Shown here one piece after another: positions 44,201 through 53,799 of a DNA stretch of 64,000 bases (position 1 is the first letter of the stretch; every line of letters starts with the position of its first letter). Source of the DNA: Symbiodinium natans. Lineage: Eukaryota; Sar; Dinophyceae; Suessiales; Symbiodiniaceae. The stretch spans positions 1,361,288 to 1,425,287 of the forward strand of contig CAJNDS010002190.1 of the NCBI GenBank assembly GCA_905221605.1, read 5' to 3'. A model generated the notes under the pieces. That model was given only the letters and a program-made list of their open reading frames with translations. It did not search any database and had not been told where the DNA came from. The translations under genes were made by a program, and so were the position numbers.

Positions 44201-44850
44201 GGTGTAGGGTGTAGGGTTACCCAGAACGTTGCAGCAGCGTGGAATCCACGATCCAGCAAACGTGTGTGGGGGGGGGGCGGGGGAGGGTTCGGGGGACTTA
44301 TCAGGCTTTAGAGTTTCGTCGTGTCACCAGTAGTTGCTTAAGAACCCACAACAAATAAAAGGATAACAATCTCCATATTTCCCTTTTAAGGAAGTATACT
44401 GCTTGTTAATATATTTAATATTTGTGGGGTTCTTAAGCAAATAGAAGCAGGGTTTAGTTCTTTTTGGTTGAGGGCTGACCTTGGGTACTTTTCCGATGGG
44501 TGTTTTGCACTGCGTAGTAGGGTTAGGGCCGGTTAGAGTTCAGGGTTCCACAAGACACCTTAGTGCCCTAAACCCTAAATAACCCCAAACCCTAAACCCT
44601 ACAGCCTAAAAACCTTAGTTTCGAGACAAGGGAGTCCAGGCTACGATGGCTACGAGCTGTTTTGAAACCCTGTGGCGACCCAACCCCAAACCCCAAACCC
44701 CAAACCACAAACCCTAGACCCTAGACCCTAAACCCTAAACCCTAACCCCTACCAAACCCAAGTCCGCAGCATCGCACAGAGAGCTCCAGGTTCCTGCAGC
44801 GGCAGGAGATGCCAGCAAACAACTTTATCCTGACCTTCGAGAAGCAGTGA
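32701..44850 (+). CDS. DUF938/METTL26-type methyltransferase, split over about 12 kb
   Basis: Secure exons: (33139)-33208, 33822-33888, 34905-34995, 37599-37667, 42020-42088, 43095-43172, 43817-43889, 44077-44155 and 44790-44850 (TGA). From 33822 they form 195 residues in one frame. Motifs run in family order: FVLEIASGSGCHAEHFA (SAM-binding motif I), LQWQPTEFVPRD, LPNVLPALPLDAS, MVYMSNVTHISPW, LVIYGPFK, QSNADFDERL, DPEWGYRDI and the C-terminal MPANNFILTF. The family is a predicted SAM-dependent methyltransferase; its substrate is unknown. Donors are mainly GC. The N-terminus is not settled: ATG 32701 (MAVNCRSASPQEHPEDSEV) runs into GTTTAGGG, and a possible second exon lies near 32912-32960. 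The 37668-42019 intron is 4352 bp. Confidence 0.8.
33185..33320. repeat. 15-bp exon duplication flanking telomeric and element DNA
   Basis: GCAGGCGCTTCCACC is perfect at 33185-33199 (in the first secure exon of the methyltransferase gene) and at 33306-33320. Between them lie TTTAGGG units and part of a family C element. Confidence 0.85.
35181..35264. mobile_element. Palindromic element, family A, degenerate
   Basis: ACTAACAGTCCATTACTAGGG is matched by CTAAGGACTCTTAGTATAAAGG. It lies in the 34996-37598 intron of the methyltransferase gene. Confidence 0.65.
35620..35719. mobile_element. Palindromic element, family M
   Basis: TGGAGTG...CTACTCCA ends; very close to the copies at 6383 and 21181. 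A 246-bp open stretch (35752-35997) follows; I found no family for it and regard it as an uncertain exon or remnant. Confidence 0.6.
36096..36350. mobile_element. 255-bp element with 19-bp terminal inverted repeats
   Basis: TAATGTTGACTTCGCATTA at the left and its complement with one mismatch at the right, flanked by (CATA)n and (TA)n. Internally GGCTGGATTTTGTAATTGT is repeated as AGCTGGATTTTATAATTGT. Different in sequence from the CT...AG element families. Confidence 0.7.
36708..36807. mobile_element. Palindromic element, family A
   Basis: GGGATGTTCCCCCCTGATAC at the left, AGTATAAGGGGGAGCACCC at the right. It lies directly after a family B palindrome (36624-36697). Confidence 0.75.
36955..37110. 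repeat. Long CCCTAAA array
   Basis: About 20 units with a few CCCTAAAA and CCCCAAA variants, within the methyltransferase intron. Confidence 0.95.
40065..40625. repeat. About three diverged tandem repeats of roughly 205 bp
   Basis: Each unit carries a GTGATGGTCTCGGA-like start, a GCTTGCTTCCC block, then GCAGTCCG or similar and GGGGAAG-x-CAA-x-TGT. They are best seen at 40270, 40475 and, in weaker form, 40085. Reading frames are broken in all units. Confidence 0.6.
41718..41822. repeat. Five tandem units of about 22 bp
   Basis: TTTTACTGGGCAAGGTCATA-type units with variable T runs, at the right end of the telomere-free island. They may be the 3' tail of an old element. Confidence 0.85.
44334..44440. 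mobile_element. Inverted-repeat element, family Q
   Basis: TTGCTTAAGAACCCAC ... GTGGGGTTCTTAAGCAA, inside the last intron of the methyltransferase gene (44156-44789). Confidence 0.75.
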
Positions 44851-46061
44851 GTGATTTGGGCCCCAGATCTGTTTAGGGTTTAGGGTTTAGGGTTTAGGGT
44901 TTAGGGTTTGGGGTTTAGGGTTTAGGGTTTAGGGTTGACTTCAACCTAAACCCTTGACCCGAAACGCTCTGAGCTTGAACACCCTCAACTCTCTAGGCCG
45001 TCCCCACAACCACCTCCCCTCCCCCACCGTGGTGCCCCGGCTGGCCCCAACAGCCCTGCAAATCCCTGCAATGTGAGGATGGAGCAGACGCGAAGCCTTA
45101 AACCCCAAGCCCTAAGCCCCAAATCCAAGCTGTAGGTGAACTGGTGGGTTCAGAGTCTAGGACCCAGGATGGGTGGTTTCCGATTGTAGTCCCTTTAAGG
45201 GCCGGGGGTCGGGGGGGAGTAGTTCATATTGGTGCCCCCGCACCCCCCCCCCCCCCCCCCCCCCCCCGGCCCAACAACGGATTACAATTGAGTGCGGAGG
45301 GAGAGTTCGAACCTTCATGGGTTCTGTGGTCCTGTTAGGCCCCGCATTTCCTGCGGAACCTCAAAAGGGACGCTAAACCCTAAACCCGAACCCTAGACCC
45401 TAAACCCTAGACGCTAAACCCCTAAACCGTGCTATAGGGAATCTCCCCCACCTCTCGCAGGTCGGCCGAAGCGCGGAAAAGATCTGAGAGTTGTCGACTT
45501 TTAGGATGCCCCAGGGTTGAGGTTTAGGGTTTAGGGTTTAGGGTTTAGGGTTTCGGGTTTCGGGTTTAGGGTTTAGGGTATAGGGTTTCAGGGGTCAGGG
45601 GTCAGGGTTCAGGGTTCCGGGTTCAGGGTTTGGGTTGTTTTCTCTGTCAGGGGTTCGGTTCCAACCAAGCAAAGGGCACCCTCTTTGTTGCCGGGGCTGG
45701 CGAGTGTTTTTTTCAACTTCTTGCAATCAGGTTCGAGGCCGAACCTAGGTCCTAAACTTCCAAGTACTCTTTGTGCCCCGAAACCACTACATAGGCCCCA
45801 AACCCTTCAAACCCTTAAAACCCTTAAAACCCTTAAAACCCTTAAAACCCGAAATCTGAATGCCTAAGCCCCCCGAAGCTTGCCGTCACGCTCGAGCGGC
45901 TCGGGTGCATGCGCACAGCGGCGTCACCCTGACCGAAGCCCGAAATTGATTTAGGGTTTAGGGCCTCAACCCTGAACACTCAGCCCTATAAGCCCTAAAC
46001 CCTAAACCCTAAATTCATGTTGCGTTTAGGGTCCAACTTGGGCCTTTGGCGTTTCCCAGAG
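44851..46061. other. No clear gene; telomeric arrays and a poly-C run
   Basis: Short TTTAGGG arrays, a C run at 45243-45268 and CCCTTAAAA units at about 45800-45850. Two short open pieces (about 45462-45510 and 45888-45940) might be exons; I see no motif in them. Confidence 0.5.
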
Positions 46062-46142
46062 GACAGGGAGGAGGTGGATGCCCAGCCGGAGCATTCGGGT
46101 GCCCTGGGGCAGCTGAGGCTGGCTCTACTGTACTGTCCTAGG
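46062..46142 (+). CDS. Unassigned exon-like island
   Basis: Acceptor CCCAGAG|G, then DREEVDAQPEHSGALGQLRL and ALLYCPR, ending at a GTTTAGGG donor. The GxLxLxLLY pattern is faintly like the start of a C2 domain, but this is too short to call. Confidence 0.35.
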
Positions 46143-47140
46143 GTTTAGGTTTAGGGTTCGTATTTAGGGTTTAGGGTTGAGGGTTTAAGATTTAGGGATT
46201 AGGGCCAGGGTTGAGGGTTTAGGGTTTAGGGTTAAGGGTTTAGGGTTTAGGCTTAGGGTTTAGGGTTTAGGGTTTAGGGTTTAGGGTTTAGGGTTTAGGG
46301 TTTAGGCATGATCCCTAAATTAGTATGGGCCTTTGAAAAGGGGGGCCCCTTATGTGCGCCTTAAAAAACCCTAGAAAGCCCAAGGGCCCTACTTCAGATC
46401 CCTTTAAAGGGAGGTAAGCGACCATATTAAGGGCCCATGTCACTACCCTTAGATACTGGGACCTTCAGTGCAACCCTTCTTTGCTGTGTTTGCGTTTTGT
46501 TTGTCTGTGGTGTGGGCTGGGCGTTCCTAAAGCCTAAACCCTACACCCCCCTAAACCCTAAACTCTAAACCCTAAACCCTAAACCCTACACCCTAAGAGG
46601 GTTTAGGCCTAGTAATCCCCTGGGACCCTCGCGGTTGCTTGTGGGACGTGGAGGTGTGGATGGTGTGAGCTCTTGCAGCTCCTACAAAATGCCATGCCCT
46701 GAACTCTCATTAAACCCTAACCCCTAAGCCCTAAACCCTAGACCCTAAACCCTAAACCCTAAATGACCCTAAACCCTAAACCCTACATGACCCTAAACCC
46801 TGAGCTTGGTCTAGGGTTATAAGGGTGGGAAGTGGGGGAATCTGGTGTAAGGTTTCGGGGTTCGGGCCTTTCTCGTGGGTTGTAGGCATGGGCCTTGGAC
46901 ACCGGCCCTCTTATACCTAACTATATGGGGTTTAGGGTTTAGGGTTTAGGGTTTCGGGTTGAGAGGGTTTACGAAATTACAGGACCCCGAATGTAGACCC
47001 CCAAACAGTAGGATTCCCTGATTATAAGGATCCCAAGAAGGTACCCCGAATTTCGGAAACCCACATAAATATGTATATATATATATGTAGTAAGAATACC
47101 TAATAAGAATAACAATCATAAACGGAATAGTAACAATAAC

Positions 47141-47194
<54 letters not shown>

Positions 47195-48400
47195 ATTAAT
47201 AAGAATCATCATAGTCATAATAATAACAATAATCATAATATTATTACTCGTAATAAATGGTATATAATCATGATCATAGTGATGATAATAAGAATAATTT
47301 TATGTTAAGCAAGTAAACAAATACAATATACATATATATATATATATATCATGTATTTATCTATTCATGCATTTATTTATTTTGTATATATTAATCTGTT
47401 TCTTGAATTAACCTATCTGCATCTACGTACCTTTCAGGGTTCCATAGCGTTCGAGTTGAGGGTCTAAAGCCTAAAGCCGAAAAGCCCAAGACCTGAAGAA
47501 TCAAGAAACGTAGAAACCCAAGCACCTGACCCCCTTAGCCTCCTAGACCAGCAAGAAAACCAGAAATCCCTATGCACCTTAAACCCTAAACTCTAAACCC
47601 TAAACCCTAAACTCCCCTGAGCGCAGGCACCTCTTCGAACCCCCCAACCAGCCTTCCAGGCACATCTCTCCTCTCGTCCCTGTTACAGGTTTGGGGTTCA
47701 GGGTTTAGGGTCTAGGGTCTAGGGTTTAGGGCCTCGGGGTTCCGCAACCTTGGGGGCTACAGGGTTGGGGTCTCTTTTGTTTTTTGGTTGGGGCGGTGGG
47801 TTTAGGGTTTAGGGTTTAGGGTTTAGGGATTCCGTGACAAGAGTTGACTGGAATCTAGGTCACGAGGTGACTGGAATCCAGGTTCGGACAAGCGCCATAT
47901 CCGCCAGGGCTGCCAAAATTCACGGATTCTAAAGCCTAAACTCTAGACCCTACGGACCTTCCCCCACAACCTCAAAGCCCTGCAATCCCTGCAAACCCAC
48001 TCAGCTCTGCAAATCCTGTAAACCCTAAAGCCCTGAGCACCAATCCCTTTAGGTCCTAAACGCTAAACCCCAGTAGCCCCAGGGGATTTATAGTGCCTTC
48101 GGACCGACTGAAGGCGGCTGTGGTGTGAAGACAACCTGCGTCCCAATCCCCAAGGTTCGGGGTTTAGGTTGGTTGGTCTGTTTATGGGGCGAGTTCTGTT
48201 TTCCGAGCTTCCTAAACGTTGTGTTTCATAGAACCCCCCCCCAAAAAAAAGGCACCCAATACAGATTACATGATGCGGTAGATTTACGCCCCCGGTGGGG
48301 TTGAGGTAAGATCCCTAAACCCTTAACCCCAAACCCCAAACCCCAAACCCTAAACCCTAAACCTTAGGGTTTCATGCAGGGTCTCCTGACGTGTTGCGCG
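46143..48400. other. No gene seen; microsatellites and telomeric arrays
   Basis: A TTTAGGG array at 46252-46306, a family K element (about 46958-47070), an (ATC)n microsatellite (47143-47192) followed by AT-rich DNA with (TA)n (to about 47420), then mixed telomeric and unique sequence. Confidence 0.65.
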
Positions 48401-48403
48401 CAG

Positions 48404-49958
48404 GCCCCTTTCGCACCGCTCTGAACGCACTTCGGTCGGGAGTGCTGGGAGCTTGGTCTGCCATGTTTGGGGTTTAGGATTTAGGGTTTAGGGGTTCAGG
48501 ATTTATTCTTCTGGCTAGCTCTTAGGACTTTAACTTTTTGGCTTTTTGTAGACACTACAATAAGGAGCCTAAAAGTTAAACTTTTAGGAGGGGTTCAGAA
48601 GTCAGCCAAGTAGAGTTTTGGATATTGTGTTCAGGGCTTAGGGTTCAGGACTTAGCAATGAAGGCTGTAGGACTCCTTGGGGAATTTGTTCTTGGGGAAC
48701 TTGTTCTTTCTGTACGCTGTACTGCTGGTTTATCTGTTCGTTGTCTATTTGATTAATTTATCATACGCCATTATTTGTGTTTATATTATCATTCCTAGGT
48801 ATTATGCTCTTTTTTTGAAGGGGGATCTAGTTTATACCGTACTGATCTGTGTTATACTTACTCCGGGAGACTGAGATGCTGTAGGGCATCTCTTCATGGC
48901 TTTGGGGCTTGCTGGGTGGGAGGTAAGGGGGGAAGCAGAAGCAGTGCCTGCACGCAAAGGCGACACTCCTTCAGGTACTTGAAGGGCTTCGGTCCTGAAA
49001 AGGTTGAGGGTTTCGGGGTTTGGGCCTCCCATTACATATGGACAGGTTCACCCTAAACCCCCAAACCCCTATGACCCTAAAGCAAAGGCAGAAACCCTAA
49101 ACCCTAAACCCTAAACCCTAAACCCTAAACCCTAAACCCTAAACCCTAAACCCTAAACCCTAAACCCGTGGGCCGACCTCCAGGTCCACGAGCCGACGCT
49201 GTCGCAGCTTCGGAAGAAGCACCGGCGCCTGCACGAGCCCCAAGACTCCTACTTGGGCGTATCTCTGACCCTTTTAGGGTTTACATAGGGTTTAGGGTTT
49301 AGGGTTTAGGGTTTAGGGCTCAACTATGTCATTAGGTTCCTTTCTGCTTATGAATACCCATTATCCAGCTCGAGTCAGGGGCGTTTCAGGTTGGCACGCG
49401 GGCTTCGTGCCCAGGTTTTAGGTAGGGCCTGGGGGGGCCTAAAATCCAAATTCCTCAAGCCCTTCAACCTCTTGTCCTAAACGGAGCTGGGGTGGGGGAC
49501 TCCTAAACCCTAGAACTTTCAACCCTGAAGCCTGAACCCTAAACCCTAGGCGGGGTGGGGTGGCCGCAGGCTTCCGGTCAAGCGAGGCCGGCAGGCTCGG
49601 GAGGTTGTCCCAGGATTTATAAGGTGATTTAACTGTGGCCCCCTTTTGGGGCTACGATGATAAAGGGACCGCGAAAGATGGACCATCGTTTCGAGACCTG
49701 ACCATAACATGGTTTTTTTTTCTTTCTGTGGGGGGGGGGGGGATCCAGACGAACCTGCAGGGCTTTTTGACCGGGCACAGAGCGATGGCGTGCTCCATGT
49801 GTTTTTTTGATAGCGGTGCTTGAATCCGCCCTGGGAAGCCTCCTAACGTTCTCGCTGTTTAGGGTTTAGGGTTTAGGGCTGAACCTACACAGATGCCGAG
49901 GCGATTCCCACGCCTTGCCAAGAAAGGTAGCGACGATGAGGGCCTGGAGGCAGAGTGA
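48404..49958 (+). CDS. Unassigned gene, several candidate exons
   Basis: Candidate exons: 48404-48473 (PFRTALNALRSGVLGAWSAMFG is hydrophobic), 49177-49278 (VHEPTLSQLRKKHRRLHEPQ then DSYLGVSLTLL), 49570-49623 (LPVKRGRQAREVVPGFI) and 49893-49958 (MPRRFPRLAKKGSDDEGLEA, then E and TGA). The first three acceptors are AG followed by G. All are on + and in plausible order, but that they belong to one gene is inference. The third exon ends at a family J palindrome. Confidence 0.4.
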
Positions 49959-49959
49959 C

Positions 49960-51230
49960 CTTCGTGTTCAAGGTTAGGGTTTAGGGTTTAGGGTTTAGGG
50001 TTTGCTTCCAGGGACCTAATCATGAGGCCCCTGGAAGGATATAGGATTGGTTCATTGTTCCCCTTCAGATCCTGCATCTGTCCAAGTGCTGTGACCTCAG
50101 GCGCCCTACGCCCGAAACCCTCAACCCGAAATCCTAAACCCTGAACCCTAAACCCTAAATCCTAAACCCTGTCAGGGCCCGAGCGCCCTTGCCATTGGTG
50201 TTAGGGAAGCCCACACCCTACACCCTACACCCTAAACCCGCACCCCAAACCCCTCGCCCTGTGTGCATATACACCCCCCTAAACCCCAGAAGGATGATTT
50301 TGTTGGGGTTTAGGGTTTAGGGTTTAGGGTTTAGGGTTTAGGGTTTAGGGTTCAGGGTTTAGGGTTTAGGGTTTAGGGTTTAGGGTTTAGGGTTTACGCT
50401 TTCCAACGCTTAGGTGCTGGGGCCGCTGGGGTCGTGCCTCTAATCCCCAAACCCGAAACCCTAAACCCTTGCCCTAAACCCTAAACCCTAGCCCTAAACC
50501 CTAAACCCGAAACCCTCCGAAACTCCAAGAGTTTGGGGACTTTCGGAGGGTTTTAGGGTTTAGGGGTTTTTAGGGCTTAGGGCCAGGCCCAGGTTTTAGG
50601 TTTCAGAGTTTAGGGTTTAGGGGTTTATTATGGGTTAGGGTTCAGGGTTCACGGTTCAGGGTTCAGGGTTCAGGGTTTAGGGTTTGGGGTTTAGGGTTTA
50701 GGGTTTAGGTTTTAGGGGTTTTTGGGTTTACGCTTCAGCGGTTCAGCGGTTTGGGGTTTAGAGCATGGGGGGGGGGGTTTAGGGGCATTTAGGGTACGGG
50801 CTTGCCGCGCATTGAACTGCACCCCCCCGGAGAGGTCGATCTTACCGCTGCAGCCTTGGCTCCGCATGGCCAGGGGCCCGATGGGATTTGGGACCTGGGG
50901 CTTTAGGGTTTAGGGTTTAGGGTTTAGGGTTGAGGCTTAGGGGTTTAGGGGTTAGGGGTTTAGGGTTTAGGGGTTAAGGGGTTTAGGGGTTTAGGGATTT
51001 AAGGGACAGGGTTTAGATGCAAGAGTGCCACCTCCATTAGGGTTGTCGTGCCAGCGCAAATCGGACTTTGCAGAAACCCTGCCCCCAAGTGTCTTGATGA
51101 GGTTTTGTCATCTTAGGGTTCAGGGTTTAGGGTTGAGGGTTCGGGGTCTAGGGTTCTGGGTTGAGGGTTTAGGGTTTAGGGTTTAAGGTTTAGGGTTGTT
51201 GGCGGGTCCTTCTGGCGAATCCTCCAACCT
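49960..51230. other. Telomeric arrays, no gene seen
   Basis: Long TTTAGGG arrays at 50306-50395 and 50630-50720, mixed with CCCTAAA arrays in the opposite orientation (50440-50515), which could form hairpins. Confidence 0.6.
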
Positions 51231-51233
51231 AAG

Positions 51234-51297
51234 GTGGCAGCGTGGATGGTTTCTCGAGCTCCGACGACGAGGTTCGGCTCGAAAATGTTGTGCCCCA
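51234..51297 (+). CDS. Unassigned exon-like island
   Basis: Acceptor CCTAAG|G, then GSVDGFSSSDDEVRLENVVP and a GT donor next to the family K element at 51302. Acidic and Ser-rich, coding-like; no family. Confidence 0.4.
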
Positions 51298-51301
51298 GTG
51301 C

Positions 51302-51412
51302 CATATGGGGTTTACGCAAAAAGGAGACACCAAATAGAGACCCCCAAATAGTAGGAGTCCCTTATAGGTTACTCATAAGGTACCTACCCGGCATGCCGGA
51401 AAACCCCATATG
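51302..51412. mobile_element. Palindromic element, family K
   Basis: CATATGGGGTTTACGC at the left and CCGGAAAACCCCATATG at the right; inner block CCAAATAGTAGGAGTCCC. Confidence 0.7.
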
Positions 51413-53700
51413 AGAGGGTCTTTTCTCAATAGCCATGGCCATTTATGTTTTGGGTACCGGGTATCCCCATCATAACTGAGAGAACTGGCTCGCTGGGCAG
51501 GGGCAGTGCTTTCCTCAGTTTGCCTCTTTTTTTCTTGCATGTTTTGCGGGCGGGGGCGGGGGGAGGGTGGGGGCCGGAGCCCCCTGGGACCTGCATGGCC
51601 TGGCAGCTTTCATAGACTTAGTTTGGTTTGTCCCGTTGAAGCCTAAACCTTGTTTGAACCCTCGCTAACGCAGAGATGAGGGAGTCTTCGGGTTGAGGGC
51701 CTCCACGGCAACAGCAGCTAAACCCTAAACCCTACTTCCTAAATCCTATACCCTAGACCCTAAACCCTAAACCCTAAACCCTAAGCGGTGGCGTAAATCA
51801 GGACATGCATGCGCAAGTGGAGCAGTTGCTAGAACACGACTTCAGGGCCCATATGTGCCCCAAATCAGGTGACTTGGATCCGTCGAGATCCTAAGCCCTA
51901 AGCGCTAAGCCCCAAGCAAACAGCCCCCTGAACCTTAGGGTTTAGGGTTTAGGGTTTAGGGTTCAGGGTTTACCACTATAGCCCTAAGCCCCCCATGAAC
52001 CATAGCCCTGTCACCCTAAGCCCTAAACCGTAGCCCTATAACCCTAAGCCCAAAACCGTAGCTACAGTCTAAGCCCTAAAGCCGAAGCCCTAAGCTCTAA
52101 CCCCTAAACATAAGTCCTACACCCTAAGCCCTAGCCCTAAACCCTAAGCCCTAAACCCTAAACCCTAAACCCTAAACCCCAAGCCCTAAACCCTAAACCC
52201 TAAACCCCATGAGCCCTCAACTGTGCCCGGGAAGGATACCCTGGAGGCGAAGTCCTCATACTGGACAAGTGCAGGCGAGGAGGGAGCCCCAACGCCGAGC
52301 TCTGAAACCTGAGCCGGTCCTTTTAGTAAGTTTAGGGTTTGGGGTTTAGGGTTTAGGGTTTGGGGCTTAGGGTTTAGGGTTTGGGGTTTAGGGTTTCGGG
52401 ATTAGGGCTGAGGGTTTAGGGTCCTTTTAGTAAGTTTAGGGTTTGGGGTTTGGGGTTTGGGGTTTAGGGTTTCGGGATTAGGGCTGAGGGTTTAGGGTCC
52501 TTTTAGTAAGTTTAGGGTTTGGGGTTTAGGGTTTAGGGTTTAGGGTTTGGGGTTTGGGGTTTTGGGTTTCGGGTTTAGGGTTTCGGGATTAGGGTGTAGG
52601 GTTTCGGGTTTAGGGTTTAGGGTTTAGGATTTAGGGCTTCGGGCTTGCGGTTTAGGCTTTTGGGTTGGCTCCTGCAAAGTTATTAGTGCCCTGCATCCAA
52701 CATGCAAGCATCCACGATGCTCTTCCTCATGCTGTCTCATGTCCCGCGGTTTGGGGTTTAGGGTTTAGGGTTTAGGGTTTAGGGGTTAGGGGTTTAGGGT
52801 TTAGGGTTTAGGGTTTAGGGTTTAGGGCCCTTCCCAACTGCCTCGGCCTTCGCTCATGATCCAAGCGAGGTTGAAGCATTTTGCGCGGGCCATCTTGTGA
52901 TACTTCGGGGCGTTAGGTCTTTCGCCCCCGGCCCCAAAGGCCCTACATTACATTTAAGTTGGGATGATCACCCTTCTGCTAACAGTCCTTCATAGGGATT
53001 CTAGTACACCCCCCCCCCCCCCCAATTGTAATCCCTAATAAGGACTGACCATCCCAACATTTAAGTCCAGAGACGCCTGTGGGATAAGGGGTTTGGGGTT
53101 TCGGGTTGCTTGCCTTCATCTTTTCGGAAGTGCCCTGCAACAGCGCGCTGTGTCGAGGCTCCTCCATCCACCCAAAAGACAAAGCTCTCCGCACTGGGCC
53201 TCAGCGATACCCTTATCTCCTAACCCTGAACCCTAAACCCTACACCCCGAAACCCCAATCCCTGAACCCTATCCCTTTGAGTAGTTGTCGAAATTTGGGT
53301 CCCTCTTTGATCGAGGTCCCTATTTTCATGGTGCAAAAGGGGCCCTAATTTAGAGAACTACCCCTGTAGTGGTACTTCACGGGAATAGGGGTGCCTCTTA
53401 CATACTCCAATTTTCTAGGGATCCCCAAGTCGCCCGAATGTTCACCTGACCCAAAACCCTAAACCCTACACCCTAAGCCCTAATCCTTGAGCCCTAAACC
53501 TTAAACCCTAAACCCTAACCTTAAACCCTAAACCCTAAAACCTAAACTCTCAACCTGGAAAACCTCACCTTATAAACACTAAACCCTGCAAGAGCTTAGC
53601 GCAAACGTGTCCGGTGTCGTGTTCGGATGCCCTACAACTCGGGTTTTGGGTTCAGGGTTTAGGGTTCAGGGTTCAGGGTTTAGGGTTTAGGGTTTAGGGT
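51413..53700. other. Telomeric variants and one clear element, no gene seen
   Basis: The 52310-52630 array shows a higher-order repeat in which GTCCTTTTAGTAAG begins each block of TTTAGGG/TTTGGGG units. Family A and J elements lie at 52959-53057 and 53279-53364. A piece near 53106-53210 is open on both strands and remains undecided. Confidence 0.55.
52959..53057. mobile_element. Palindromic element, family A, with 8-bp target duplication
   Basis: TTGGGATG...CATCCCAA ends, flanked by CATTTAAG at 52951-52958 and 53058-53065. A C run interrupts the centre. Confidence 0.85.
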
Positions 53701-53796
53701 TCTGCTTCTGCGCTGGGACTGGGATCCTGGTTTGACTGGGAGCTCCGCGATAACCCAGGAAAGGCTGGAGCACCCGCCAAGCCTGAATCAGCATGA
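53701..53796 (+). CDS. Unassigned C-terminal exon candidate
   Basis: Directly after a TTTAGGG array: SASALGLGSWFDWELRDNPG then KAGAPAKPESA and TGA. Coding-like; no family, and the acceptor is not clear. Confidence 0.3.
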   Translation, partial: SASALGLGSWFDWELRDNPGKAGAPAKPESA

Positions 53797-53799
53797 AGC

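Noticed and set aside
46946-47236. 96-codon minus-strand ORF with poly-Met
   Set aside because: A translation of an (ATC)n microsatellite.
48677-48874. Hydrophobic 65-codon ORF, possible organelle-derived insert
   Set aside because: AT-rich sequence gives hydrophobic codons by default; no organelle protein motif could be recognised.
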